Shown here piece after piece: positions 35,877 through 45,132 of a stretch of 46,449 bases of DNA. Source of the stretch: a virus. The DNA lies in IMG/VR virus record IMGVR_UViG_3300022723_000282, positions 1 through 46,449 of that record. One strand, written 5' to 3'. The notes under the pieces are model-generated. The model did no database searches. It saw only the letters and a program-made list of their open reading frames with translations, and was not told where the DNA came from. Position 1 is the stretch's first letter, and each line of letters opens with the position of its first letter. The translations under genes and the position numbers were made by a program.

Positions 35877-38800
35877 CCCTCGGTACCTGTGATCGTGCCG
35901 TTGTTTGTGACCGGAACTGTGTTGCCGTTCTTGCGAATCGCGTAGCCCTTCAGACCACCGCCGCCGCCTGTGCCGCCGAAACCGCTGCTCTGGCCGCTGT
36001 CGCCATCCGTGTTCGTGTCACCGCCATCACCGCCATCGCCCGCGTACGGGCTCGCACCAGCACCGCCGGATCCGCCGCCAGAGGTGGTCCCCGCGGAGCC
36101 CGCGGAACCGTCAAGGTCGATCGTGTCGCCGCCGGATCCGGCCGCTCCGTTCGGTTCACCGCCTCCGCCACCACCACCGCCGTAGGTTCGAAACGGTTCA
36201 GTGGGCTCCACAGCGCCGGAACCACCGCCACCGCCGGCGCCGCCCGCCTCTACAAGGCCGCCAGAATTGACGGTGATGTCGATGTCCTCTGAACAGAAAA
36301 TTGCATCGCCGCCGTTTCCACCGGCCGCACCGTTGCTCGAGTAACCGCCCTGGCCGCCACCACCGCCTCCGCCACGCACGGTGCCGCTGATCTGTAGTTC
36401 AAGATCGATGGTCGCGCCCGCCGGCCAGGAGCCCGTGTAGATTGCGTGCCCGGCGTTGCCGCCGTTGGAGGAACCGGCGTTGCCAGTCAGCGTAATGCCG
36501 TTCGCGACCGTGAAGGTGACCGTCGCATCACCGATGCCGTCGTACCCTTGGGCATCAGCCAACGATCGAAGCGTAACTGGACCGGTGCCGGTCACGGCGA
36601 TCGTGTCAGTAAAAGCGGACGGCGTTTCACCGGAATCGCCCTTTGCAGCGATTAGGTCCCAGAACGCATTGCCAGAGTTCGTCCCGGAAGGTGCGTTTCC
36701 AGTCGAGGTCTCAACTGTGAGGATGTACGACCTTCCCTCGTAGGAAACGACGTCGTCGCGCACGTAATCGACGGATGCGGAATACGCTTCCCTGAAGGTA
36801 GGTCCGCTGAACCTTTGCGGCGTTGACCACAAGCCGACCAGCTGGCCAGACGCGGTCTTCGTGCCGGTGCTGGCCCAGACTGTCCCGCTCCCGCCCGGAA
36901 TATCGTCAGTCCATCCGGACGGTGAATTGCCTGTCGGCGTCGCCGGCTTCGTCGGTGAGCGCCTGAATATGATGTCCCGGTACTCGCCCCGGACTGCTCC
37001 GGCGCCAAGCACGGCCGCGATGCTCGGCTCGTCGCCATTTCGGACCAGCAACGTCGGTCGGCAGAACTCATATCCATCGGAGCTCGACGCAGCCGTATCG
37101 TTCTCGAAGAATCCGAATCGGACCAGCGCCGTATCGTTCTGCGCGGTCCATCGAAACTCGTTTCCAGCAGACACGCGTTCGCCGGTTTGTGGATCGTAGA
37201 GGCCGGCCTTTCCCTGATCATCTGCGACGGCGTCCTCGCCCCAGATGAGTCCAACAGCGAGGTACCATTTGTCCGCTATCAATGTATCGCCGCGATTCGG
37301 GATGAAGTACCCGTTCGACGTCGGCGTGCCATCCATGTTTTCGACAGCGCCGCCAGTATCAGCACCTACATACAGTCCGTTCGACGGCGGACTGCCAATC
37401 TTCCTAACCCAGAGATAGAAGACATACGACTTTTGAAAGTCGTAGGCGAAGTCGGCTTGCCATTGCGTGTACCAGCCAGACGCCGTTCCATCTCCGACGA
37501 CCCGAAGCGTCAGCGGGTATTCCGCGAACGGGCCAGCGACGTCGTTGTGCATCGAGCTATTTGCGATGTCACCTGTACGAACGGAGAACGGACCCATTGG
37601 ATCTGCAACCGGGACGGTCCAGTCGCGAGGAGACAGAATCAACGCCGAAACAAAGGCATCGCCTTCCACGCGCACGGGCGTCTGCCAGACATAGGAGCTT
37701 TCACCGCTCGGGCGCTCGCCGTACGACGTCCATATCACTCCCGGGCCCGCGGGCACCGATGAGACGGCGGCAAACCAGCCGGAAGGAACGCCGTCCGACA
37801 CTGCTGGCGTCGACGGCTGTGACAGCGCCCGCTGAAACACCAGGTCGATTGACGAGCCTTGCAGGCCCAGGAGCGCATCCGGGTACGGCGTGCGGCTGAC
37901 AGGCACATACGCGACGCGTGCTGCCGCTGGACCCAGATCGAAAACCTCGGCCGCGCGGGCCTTGCCGGCAGTGTATTCCTTCGAGTTCTTTTCCGGCGAA
38001 ACGCCGTACTCGGCGACCACGTTGCCGGCCAGCACGGGAAAACTGACGGTCCGACCGTCAAGGGCGTGCACCAGCGCACCAGGCGCGCCACCACCGCCGG
38101 ATCCGGCATCGTCGCCAAGATATACGCCGCCAACGGTTCCGTCTTCGCCTGAGAGATCTACGACGCCGCCAACACCGTAGGCAACGCCACGAGAGACGGT
38201 GACCAGCGATCCGCCACCTGCGCCCCCGGCCCCGCCTACCGCTTCCTGACCGAATATGCTCTCGATCGTGGCCCAGACACCCTGTCCCGTGCCGCCGCCG
38301 GATCCGCGCATGTCGGCGGGAATTCCAACCAGGACCCCCGCGTCGTTCTCGATATCGAGAACCGGTGTCGCCGAGTTCGTTCCAAAGACCCGCGGTGCCG
38401 GCAACAGCCGGTTGGTGTCCTTGTTGACGCCCTGCCCGCCGAACGTCGTACCGATGTAACCAGCGGTATTGCCAGGCATGCCGCCGTTGCAGTCGATCGT
38501 ACCGTTTACCTGTAGGGTGCCGCGAATTCGCAGCTCGACATTCCCGGTGAGCGTCAGCGTCAGATCGGACGCAATCGTCAGATCCCCCAGGTAGTAAAAG
38601 ATCGTGCGTGTCGTCGTACCACCCGCGAGGGCACCGCTGGCCTGTAGTATGCCACCAGCAATCGACAGGCCGGCAGCCGTAAGCTCGGTACCCTCGGAGT
38701 CGTACCAGCCGTCCGGCAGCTCGCTCGCGGCGCCCGCATCGGAGTCCGCGATCGGGTCCGCCTTCAGCGTAGACCCAAAGACGTCGACGGAGACGCGCCC

Positions 38801-40324
38801 GCTCTTTTGATCGATCCTGACGCGCTGGATCTCGGCCGAACGGTCGAGCGTCGATGCGCCCGCGTAGTCGCGTACGTTCGGGAACCGAAGCCGAACGATG
38901 TCTCCGACCTCGACGTCGTTCATTGACGGCATGAGCTGCAACGACATCATCATCGGCGGGCCCGCGTAGCGATCGCGCAACGCGTCGAAACGATTGATCA
39001 GGGTCGTGAACGTGTGTCGTTCGTTGTGGAGACCCTTGAACTCGAACTGGATTGGCTTCGACTGGCCGTGAATGGCGATCGATGTAGCGTCACTGAGAAA
39101 GTTCCGGCGCAGGTACCGCGGTTCGGACTCGCCAGGAAACTCCACGTACGACCACCGAATATCAAACTTGTTCCGAATTTTGGAGAGGTCATAGACGGCG
39201 TCGCCGTGTGTGATCGCATTGTCCGGATTCAATTCGGCCACGTAGTCCGCCGAGTTGATGATGCCGGTCATGCGACGCAAATAGAGTTTTCCGTCCGCGC
39301 CGACACGCATGAACAGGCCTGCCAGCAGGCACACTTCCCGTTCGATGAAGCGCTTGCCGTCGGTCTTCTTGAGGCCGTTGAAGCGGAGAATCAGCCCCTT
39401 CGTGTAGTCCGACGAGTCGAACAGGTCCTCGCCAATATTCTGGAACGAGGCGATATCGACATCTGCGGTGTCGATCCCGAGAGACCACCGCGTAGGAATG
39501 GTCCCGCCACCAATGATGTCGCCCGTGAGCAGGGCGTAGGCCATTGCCGCTGCCGGCAGCTCGAGATAGACGTACTCCTCGATCTCGACGCCTGACGTCT
39601 CGCTCGCATCGCCAGTCGCGCTGTGAGGAACCGCCTTCGTTCCGAGTACTCCACGGGTGACACCGGTGAAGGATGTGGCCGTCTTCCCCGTTGCCCGGCA
39701 AATCTCGTAGCCATCCGAGTACTTGATCCGGATGTAGAAAAAAGAGCCCGACCCCTGATCGCTGAAGCTGGCGACGTGCGAGCACGCCTCGAAGTCGGCC
39801 GCGTCGAACACCGGTATTGTCGTCGCGGCGGCGTCAATGTCGGCAGACAGGAAGGTCTTGGCGAGGTCGTTGATGTCCGCACGGAGACTCCGCTGGATGT
39901 CGGCGCACTGGACCTTGTAGGCGCCCTTCGAAAACGCGACGTTGCCGTCGATCTGCTGCGTCTGCTCGAGGCGAAATTCCGCCCAGTCCATGCCCTCGCC
40001 GCCGCGGTACAACTCGACGGTCCGGCCGTTCAATCCGTTACCGGCTGCCTGTTGTGATCGAAACTCTGTCGTGACGGCACCGGCGACGTCGACGACAGAG
40101 AACGACATCGATCCGATCTCGGAGCGCCCGTCCTTGGGAACGAGCCGCTGCGACGTCGAGGAGACGTTCATAAGCGAATCGTCGATACGATTGGCTGGAA
40201 TGTTGGGGATGTCGGCGTGCGATGTGAGATAGATCGGCGCGGGGAAATTGATCTTGATGACCAGGCGCAGGGACTTCGACGAGGCTTGATTGAACTCGTC
40301 GAATGCGGCCGAGTTGGTGCGCAT
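35873..40324 (-). CDS. Tail-tip / host-specificity protein (1483 residues)
   Basis: Residues 1-520 resemble the hub region of siphophage tip proteins (VVDVAGAVTTEFRSQQAAGN; EEYVYLELPAAAMAYALLTG; GDIVRLRFPNV). Residues 540-720 are beta-helical with repeated short strands. Then come two similar modules near 830 and 1115 (QPSTPAVSDG..PSGW and KPATPTGN..PSGW) and a carbohydrate-binding-like segment near 1180 (VDYVRDDVVSYEGRSYILT). The last 200 residues are very Gly-rich (about GGGGGQGG repeats), forming a likely receptor-binding tip. It follows tape measure and one small tail gene. Confidence 0.8.
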   Translation of the reverse strand: MRTNSAAFDEFNQASSKSLRLVIKINFPAPIYLTSHADIPNIPANRIDDSLMNVSSTSQRLVPKDGRSEIGSMSFSVVDVAGAVTTEFRSQQAAGNGLNGRTVELYRGGEGMDWAEFRLEQTQQIDGNVAFSKGAYKVQCADIQRSLRADINDLAKTFLSADIDAAATTIPVFDAADFEACSHVASFSDQGSGSFFYIRIKYSDGYEICRATGKTATSFTGVTRGVLGTKAVPHSATGDASETSGVEIEEYVYLELPAAAMAYALLTGDIIGGGTIPTRWSLGIDTADVDIASFQNIGEDLFDSSDYTKGLILRFNGLKKTDGKRFIEREVCLLAGLFMRVGADGKLYLRRMTGIINSADYVAELNPDNAITHGDAVYDLSKIRNKFDIRWSYVEFPGESEPRYLRRNFLSDATSIAIHGQSKPIQFEFKGLHNERHTFTTLINRFDALRDRYAGPPMMMSLQLMPSMNDVEVGDIVRLRFPNVRDYAGASTLDRSAEIQRVRIDQKSGRVSVDVFGSTLKADPIADSDAGAASELPDGWYDSEGTELTAAGLSIAGGILQASGALAGGTTTRTIFYYLGDLTIASDLTLTLTGNVELRIRGTLQVNGTIDCNGGMPGNTAGYIGTTFGGQGVNKDTNRLLPAPRVFGTNSATPVLDIENDAGVLVGIPADMRGSGGGTGQGVWATIESIFGQEAVGGAGGAGGGSLVTVSRGVAYGVGGVVDLSGEDGTVGGVYLGDDAGSGGGGAPGALVHALDGRTVSFPVLAGNVVAEYGVSPEKNSKEYTAGKARAAEVFDLGPAAARVAYVPVSRTPYPDALLGLQGSSIDLVFQRALSQPSTPAVSDGVPSGWFAAVSSVPAGPGVIWTSYGERPSGESSYVWQTPVRVEGDAFVSALILSPRDWTVPVADPMGPFSVRTGDIANSSMHNDVAGPFAEYPLTLRVVGDGTASGWYTQWQADFAYDFQKSYVFYLWVRKIGSPPSNGLYVGADTGGAVENMDGTPTSNGYFIPNRGDTLIADKWYLAVGLIWGEDAVADDQGKAGLYDPQTGERVSAGNEFRWTAQNDTALVRFGFFENDTAASSSDGYEFCRPTLLVRNGDEPSIAAVLGAGAVRGEYRDIIFRRSPTKPATPTGNSPSGWTDDIPGGSGTVWASTGTKTASGQLVGLWSTPQRFSGPTFREAYSASVDYVRDDVVSYEGRSYILTVETSTGNAPSGTNSGNAFWDLIAAKGDSGETPSAFTDTIAVTGTGPVTLRSLADAQGYDGIGDATVTFTVANGITLTGNAGSSNGGNAGHAIYTGSWPAGATIDLELQISGTVRGGGGGGGQGGYSSNGAAGGNGGDAIFCSEDIDITVNSGGLVEAGGAGGGGGSGAVEPTEPFRTYGGGGGGGGEPNGAAGSGGDTIDLDGSAGSAGTTSGGGSGGAGASPYAGDGGDGGDTNTDGDSGQSSGFGGTGGGGGLKGYAIRKNGNTVPVTNNGTITGTEG
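37990..38001. repeat. Near-match to TTTCGNNCGAAA (one mismatch)
   Basis: TTTCCGGCGAAA in the tail-tip gene; one half-site is exact. Confidence 0.45.
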
Positions 40325-40707
40325 CAGCGTTCGAGTACGCGGAAGGAGTAGCGGTAGTAGCCCGGCCCGATTCGCGTTTCGTTCCAGGTGCCCTTGACCA
40401 GGGACGCCGTGATGGGATTGTCTGGCGAGGCCTGCGTGCCGAAAATATCGATCGTAAATGTTTCGCGGGCAAGCACACTACCGAAAAACTCCCGCCAGCG
40501 ACCGATATCGGCCGTGGGTACCGGCAACGATGTAATCGCCCATTCAAACTGGTAGCGATGCAGCTGGGTTTCACGCGAAACACCGGACATCGAGTCCGAT
40601 TCGTCCGACTCGACCTGCGGCACTCGCTTCGGTGGCTGGATGCCGTGGTCGATATGGCTATCGCCGCTGCCATCGGGCTCACGGGTTGCTGTGTAGTCGA
40701 TGAACAT
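40324..40707 (-). CDS. Minor tail protein
   Basis: A 127-residue protein between tape measure and tip gene, the place of distal tail or minor tail proteins. It has an N-terminal polar segment with SGVSRETQLHRYQFEW and a C-terminal GTWNETRIGPGYYRYSFRVLE. The VSRET part lies over a near-parS palindrome at 40569. It probably joins the tape measure to the tip complex. No closer family assignment. Confidence 0.65.
   Translation of the reverse strand: MFIDYTATREPDGSGDSHIDHGIQPPKRVPQVESDESDSMSGVSRETQLHRYQFEWAITSLPVPTADIGRWREFFGSVLARETFTIDIFGTQASPDNPITASLVKGTWNETRIGPGYYRYSFRVLER
40569..40580. repeat. Near-parS site (one mismatch to both patterns)
   Basis: With flanks GTTTCACGCGAAAC, which matches 13 of 14 bases of the bacterial parS core GTTTCACGTGAAAC. 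It lies in the minor tail gene, encoding VSRET. Confidence 0.65.
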
Positions 40708-40709
40708 CG

Positions 40710-42725
40710 TCAGCCGCCAACGATCTCGAGCGCCTGCCGCGAAGTTGGCCCGAACAGCACGACGTCGTTGTCTTCGATCATCGTCCGCATCTCGTCGAGG
40801 ACTGCCTGCGCCGAGTCGGTCCGCACATCACCGTCAATATTGAACTGGACAATCGTCTGCGGCCGGTCCCGGTCCGAGCGGTCAAAGTCGCGGGTAATGC
40901 GCTCCAGGTTGCCAGCAGGTAACGCGCTCGGCGCCTGGCCGGTCGTGCCGGCGCCGGCCGATGCCGACGAGCTGCTCGAGGTACCGCCACCGATCGAGGC
41001 GCGCGCGATGGCGGCTATCTGAGAAGCACCGGCGGCAGCCATAGCAATTGCCGCCGGAATGCCGAAGGGATAGCCGCCGGCGTTCTTGTACGACGAGATG
41101 ATCGCGGACGGGAGCTCTGCCGTCGCCTGGGCGAGCGATGCCGCCTTCTGGGCCTTGAACAGCTTCTTGCTGCCGCTGGACTGAAAGGATTGGATGATGG
41201 CCTGGCTCGACTGCAGGACGCCCTGAACACCCTTGGAGCCCTGCTTTTCGAGATCGACCTTCGCCTTTTGGAATCCTTCAAGCGCCCGCAGCCGGCGGTT
41301 GGCTGCGTCCTGTTCGGTAATCAGTTTCGCCTGCTCGGCCTCGCCGATGATCAGAATCTCGTCGGCGAGCTTCTGGCGGAGCTTTTGCGTCTCCGTGAAA
41401 TACTGCTCATCCAGCCGCGCCAGCCTGGCCTGCAGCTTCTCGCGCTCAGCCGCCTCCCGGGGATCCTCGGTTTCGGCCGAAACGCCTTCGCCGGTGTCCT
41501 GGGCGATGCTCGCGCGGATCTCGGCGACCTTCTCCCGCGCCCTGACGTCCGCCTCGGCGAGGATCCGGTCGATGTTTTCCTTGATTACCGTGCTCGGCAG
41601 TTCCTGCATCAGCAGGTCGTGGAGCTCGCCGCGGGCGATGTCGAAGGCCTGCGCCTGCGCATCCGCGAACGCTTGCATCGAAGCCGGTACCTTGATCTCA
41701 ATCTTTTCGACCAGGTTGTCGACGTCGGCCAGCGCATTCGCGGCCATGTCGCTGAACGGCGCGGCGAGCTCGAGGACTTTGCGGATCGGCGAGACGACGC
41801 CTGAGACGATCGCATTGGCGACATCGCCAATGATCTCGATCAGTTTGACGAACCCACTGACGAGAACGAAGTTCATGCCTCGACCAATAACCTCGACACC
41901 CTTGAAGGCAACCTGCAGACCTCGGGCACCGTCGGCCATTATTCCGGCGGCCTTGCCACCGACCTGGAATCCATGACTGATTCGCGCCCCTAGTTGCTCA
42001 CCTTCCGTCGCGGCTTGGACCAGCCTTTCCGACAACGCTTCAACTATCGGAGCTACCTCAACAGCGACCTGAGTGCCAAATCCGGCCATGATGCCTTGAA
42101 CGCGCTCAAATGAGCGCGCAGCAGCCTCAAGCTTAGCCGCATCTATATCCGAGATTGATACGCCCAGAGATTCGGCTTCGTCGGCCAGTACCTTCAGTTG
42201 CTCTCCGTTGTCCTCGAGCAGCGGCAGCAGACGGCTTGCATCGCTGGCCAGAGCCTCAAGGAAGAATATTTTTTCCGATCGACTGTTGACGCTATCCAGC
42301 GCCTGACCGATTTTTAGGAGTTGCTGGTCTGCCGTAAGGCCGACGAAGTCCTTGACGTTGAGATTCAGTTTCTCGAACATATCGGCAGCTGCACCGCCAC
42401 CGGTCGTTACGAAGTCGCCGATCTTGTCCTCGACATCCTTGAAAATGTCGGCCATCTTGTCGCCTTCGACGTTGACCGTCTTGGCAGCGTGCGTCCATTC
42501 CGACATCGTCTCAGAGCTAACGCCAACAGACTGCGCGAGGCGGCTCATCTCCGCGCCCGCCCGAGTCGACTGGACAACCATCACGCTAAGGCCTGCCGCG
42601 ATGCCTGCGCCCATGGCTCCAGCTGCATTCACCGTGCTACGAATAGACTTGTGAAGCGATGCGAAGGCCGCCTTCGTCTTGTCGTTTCCAATGATCTCGA
42701 ATGTGTACTTATTGTCGGCGATCAT
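40710..42725 (-). CDS. Tail tape-measure protein, copy 2
   Basis: A 671-residue tape measure, paralogous to the product at 801-2822 and aligned over its whole length. It has YTFEIIGNDKTKAAFASLHK at the start, a hydrophobic stretch at 35-51, LARLDEQYFTETQKLRQKLA near 435, and an Ala-rich hydrophobic C-terminal part (AAIAMAAAGASQIAAI). It starts at ATG 42725, overlapping the -1 frame stop of the chaperone (ATGA), so frameshifted ribosomes end at its start. A perfect palindromic TTTCGGCCGAAA site lies at 41471, encoding VSAET. Confidence 0.92.
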   Translation of the reverse strand: MIADNKYTFEIIGNDKTKAAFASLHKSIRSTVNAAGAMGAGIAAGLSVMVVQSTRAGAEMSRLAQSVGVSSETMSEWTHAAKTVNVEGDKMADIFKDVEDKIGDFVTTGGGAAADMFEKLNLNVKDFVGLTADQQLLKIGQALDSVNSRSEKIFFLEALASDASRLLPLLEDNGEQLKVLADEAESLGVSISDIDAAKLEAAARSFERVQGIMAGFGTQVAVEVAPIVEALSERLVQAATEGEQLGARISHGFQVGGKAAGIMADGARGLQVAFKGVEVIGRGMNFVLVSGFVKLIEIIGDVANAIVSGVVSPIRKVLELAAPFSDMAANALADVDNLVEKIEIKVPASMQAFADAQAQAFDIARGELHDLLMQELPSTVIKENIDRILAEADVRAREKVAEIRASIAQDTGEGVSAETEDPREAAEREKLQARLARLDEQYFTETQKLRQKLADEILIIGEAEQAKLITEQDAANRRLRALEGFQKAKVDLEKQGSKGVQGVLQSSQAIIQSFQSSGSKKLFKAQKAASLAQATAELPSAIISSYKNAGGYPFGIPAAIAMAAAGASQIAAIARASIGGGTSSSSSASAGAGTTGQAPSALPAGNLERITRDFDRSDRDRPQTIVQFNIDGDVRTDSAQAVLDEMRTMIEDNDVVLFGPTSRQALEIVGG
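41471..41482. repeat. TTTCGNNCGAAA palindrome, exact (centre GC)
   Basis: Extended GTTTCGGCCGAAAC, fully palindromic over 14 bp, in tape-measure copy 2 (VSAET). The same place in copy 1 lacks the site. Confidence 0.75.
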
Positions 42726-43371
42726 GGCTGGCTCATTACGTGGTCAATCAATGTCATCGCCTCTAGGAAGACGTTTGGCTGCTCGTACATCCCGCCAGAA
42801 ATTGGCAATATCCGGTCCTTGTAGAGTTTGTGAATCTCGATCAACTCCCACGACAACGGCGAGATCATGGGTAGAAGACACACATCGCTTTCAATAACCT
42901 CTGGTATTACCCACTGCTTTATTGGGGCGGGGTTTCGTCCGTCGCAGAATCGTCCCCACTCACACTCGTCGCAGTTGAACCGTTTGGAGTTTTTGACGAC
43001 CTCGCAGGCGATGTGCAGGTTCTTTTTTTTTCGTCAGTCATCGCACTCTTCGTCATGATTTGCCCCGCAATTTCAGGCAGTAGGGCTGCATCGAGACACT
43101 GCCAGGCGTTCTCGATCGAAAAGTCGGGCAGCGGAACCTCTGCGTCGCTCGGCTGCTTCCAGTCGAGTAAAGCGGTCCGGAGCAGATATCGCAGACCCGG
43201 GATGTCCATTACCCACCGACCGTCGTCACCGCGGCCGACCATCGACATGGCTTCACAGTACTCAAGTCCATTCAGCGCCCGGATCCGCAGGCTGATTGGC
43301 CGATCCTCGCCATCCGCGTCCTTCGGCGTCCACCACTCCGGCGCGATCAGTTTTGCTATCGTCTCGTGCAT
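42722..43371 (-). CDS. Tail assembly chaperone GT, made by -1 frameshift (copy 2)
   Basis: The 0-frame product is 150 residues (43371 to 42919) and opens IAKLIAPEWWTPKDADGED. At codons 114-116 the message reads GAA AAA AAA AGA, with nine A in a row (43031-43023), a classic slippery run. Slipping back one base opens a 100-codon frame that ends at 42722, exactly on the tape-measure ATG. The T part contains NCDECEWGRFC and a helical end. The fused GT product is 216 residues. As in lambda G/GT, both forms would guide tail-tube assembly on the tape measure. Coordinates cover the fused product. Confidence 0.85.
43023..43031 (-). promoter_or_regulatory. Programmed -1 frameshift slippery site
   Basis: A run of nine A on the minus strand (heptamer A AAA AAA in the 0 frame) lets the P- and A-site tRNAs re-pair one base back. 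The new frame is open to the tape-measure start. Confidence 0.85.
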
Positions 43372-43379
43372 CGAAGAAC

Positions 43380-44300
43380 TCAGGTAAAGGTGAGCGTGAA
43401 CGCGGAATCGTCACCGACGGCCCGGAACGGGATCTCGAGTGACCGCAAACCGTTCCGCGATGCAAACTCGATGCTGCGATACCTGGCCGTCGGCACGGTG
43501 AGTTGAACCAGGTTGCCGGCGGTCGTGCCGACCACGCCGGTCGTGACGGCCTTGTCCACCATGCTCTTCCAGTCGCCGATCCAGTCTTCCGTGGCCTTCA
43601 GCGTGTGCTCTGGATCGATGGACCCGGTCATGTCTCGGTCCACGATAAAGATGTCCGAGTAGCCATCGGCTGCGTTGGCATCAGGCGGAAACTCGACCTG
43701 GTTGCCGACGTCGAGACTCAGATTCGAGACGCGCGCCGCATACCCGCCGACGTCAACAGAGGCACCGATGAACGCGATCGGCGACGTGCTGTCGTAGGTT
43801 CCGGCTACGATGGCAACATCGCTGTCGCCGCCGTCCTTTCCGACGAAGCTGAAATTCGCCATGATCTTGTCGTCGGTGCCGAACGCTAAGTCCACGTTAC
43901 CGCGGCAGCCGAGAGCGATCTGCAACTTGCCGGCATGGTAGTAATAGATCGTCGCACTCTCGATTGCCGTGCTGACCGGCGCGTAGGCAACCGACGTCGA
44001 TGCGACAATCGTCTCATCAAGGCCGCACGCCCTGAGTGCCTGACCGATCTCCGGCGCAGTGCCGGCCGCGCCAGAACCTTTCATCGCGACCCCGAATTCG
44101 AACCGCACGAGGTTGCCGGCGTAGAGGTCCTCCTCCTTGCCGAGCGTGGCCTTTTCCGGCGCTTGTTCGATTGTCCGCACCGCGTCGTAGGACATGCCAA
44201 CCTCGCCCTCGACGAGGATGGCATCGGCAGCAATCGGCGAGGCATCGACACCGTAGGCGCTCTCGATCTTGAGAAGCAGTGTTCCCTGTTTAACCAGCAT
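43380..44300 (-). CDS. Major tail tube protein
   Basis: A 306-residue protein in the tail-tube position between connectors and chaperone. It opens with VKQGTLLLKIESAYGVDASP and then has long alternating beta strands typical of tail-tube folds (YYYHAGKLQIALGCRGN, KIMANFSFVGKDGG, VEFPPDANAADGYSD, FTLTFT at the end). It would polymerise as hexameric rings around the tape measure. The left unit lacks this gene. The ATG lies within the end of the 44-residue gene upstream. Confidence 0.8.
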   Translation of the reverse strand: MLVKQGTLLLKIESAYGVDASPIAADAILVEGEVGMSYDAVRTIEQAPEKATLGKEEDLYAGNLVRFEFGVAMKGSGAAGTAPEIGQALRACGLDETIVASTSVAYAPVSTAIESATIYYYHAGKLQIALGCRGNVDLAFGTDDKIMANFSFVGKDGGDSDVAIVAGTYDSTSPIAFIGASVDVGGYAARVSNLSLDVGNQVEFPPDANAADGYSDIFIVDRDMTGSIDPEHTLKATEDWIGDWKSMVDKAVTTGVVGTTAGNLVQLTVPTARYRSIEFASRNGLRSLEIPFRAVGDDSAFTLTFT

Positions 44301-44424
44301 CTTTGCCGCCCTCCGGTTTGTGCTTGCTGTCCTTGCTCGTGGATTTGCCCTTGTCGGGCTCGATCACGCGCGAGCCGCCTTTCCGCGGCACGTACGTTTT
44401 GGTCTTGCGGTTAGAATCGGTCAT
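44290..44424 (-). CDS. Small lysine-rich protein, 44 residues
   Basis: ATG at 44424 opens a 44-codon frame (MTDSNRKTKTYVPRKGGSRV to KPEGGKDAG) with about 11 Lys, ending inside the tail-tube start region by an 11-bp overlap. It fills the gap between tail terminator and tube genes exactly. It is probably a small disordered head-tail or tail accessory protein. Confidence 0.6.
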   Translation of the reverse strand: MTDSNRKTKTYVPRKGGSRVIEPDKGKSTSKDSKHKPEGGKDAG

Positions 44425-44425
44425 C

Positions 44426-44860
44426 TCATGCACCCGGGTCCAAGTAGGAGTGGCGGTAGTTGACCTGCCAGGTGAACACCGCCGTCTGAATTGCGTAGCG
44501 TCCCTCGTCGTTGTAATCAGGCTCCGCCATTCCGACGAGGAACGTGTCTATTACAAATGGCAAGCCGAGAGTGATATCTGCCATGATCGCGACGTAGGCC
44601 TCGCGATGAATGTTGAGCAGCTCGGCGTCGAGCTCTTCCTCGCGTCCGGCAACGGTGATCTCGTCGCGAATGATCTGTGCCTGGTCGACGATCGACGTGT
44701 TGTTGATTTCTGCCGTCGACTGGCCAAGGTAGATCGAATGTGACGGCGTGTTCTCGAAGTCCTGAATGCGACCCTTGAAGACGTTGTCGCCCACTGACGG
44801 GAGATCAAGCAACGCCGTCGTAAATGCGTCCAGTATCGCAATCGCCCTGTGATCACTCAT
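44426..44860 (-). CDS. Tail terminator / minor tail protein (gpU-like)
   Basis: A 144-residue protein placed after the connector gene and before the tail tube, the position of gpU-type tail terminators. It starts with a helix (HRAIAILDAFTTALLDLP), then beta strands (SIYLGQSTAEINNTSIVDQA) and a C-terminal FTWQVNYRHSYLDPG. It would cap the growing tube and join it to the head. The ATG overlaps the connector stop (ATGA). Confidence 0.65.
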   Translation of the reverse strand: MSDHRAIAILDAFTTALLDLPSVGDNVFKGRIQDFENTPSHSIYLGQSTAEINNTSIVDQAQIIRDEITVAGREEELDAELLNIHREAYVAIMADITLGLPFVIDTFLVGMAEPDYNDEGRYAIQTAVFTWQVNYRHSYLDPGA

Positions 44861-45132
44861 CGCTTCTGCTCGCGAAGAAATACAGTGGTCAGACCCATGC
44901 CATCATCGTGCGACGACACGACCTCGAACGCGCGATCCCTGATGATCAGCGTCGTATCCCTGGACCGAAGGCCAGTCGCATCGGCAGGAGCGCAGACGAT
45001 AGATGGACGGAAGGTGTCATCTTCCGCAGATTCATCGAAAATCGCGTCGAACTCCGAACCGCTCTCGCTGACACGGACGCGGACAAAGCCCGGAGTCGAC
45101 GCGTTGATGTAGATGGATGGGTCGTCGTTCAC
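44857..45132 (-). CDS. Head-tail connector (gpFII-like)
   Basis: A 91-residue beta-rich protein resembling head-tail joining proteins of the FII type: VRVRVSESGSEFDAIFDES, FRPSIVCAPAD, TTLIIRDRAFEVVSS, GLTTVFLRE. It would bind below the portal and form the tail docking ring. It overlaps both neighbours by four bases. Confidence 0.65.
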   Translation of the reverse strand: MNDDPSIYINASTPGFVRVRVSESGSEFDAIFDESAEDDTFRPSIVCAPADATGLRSRDTTLIIRDRAFEVVSSHDDGMGLTTVFLREQKR

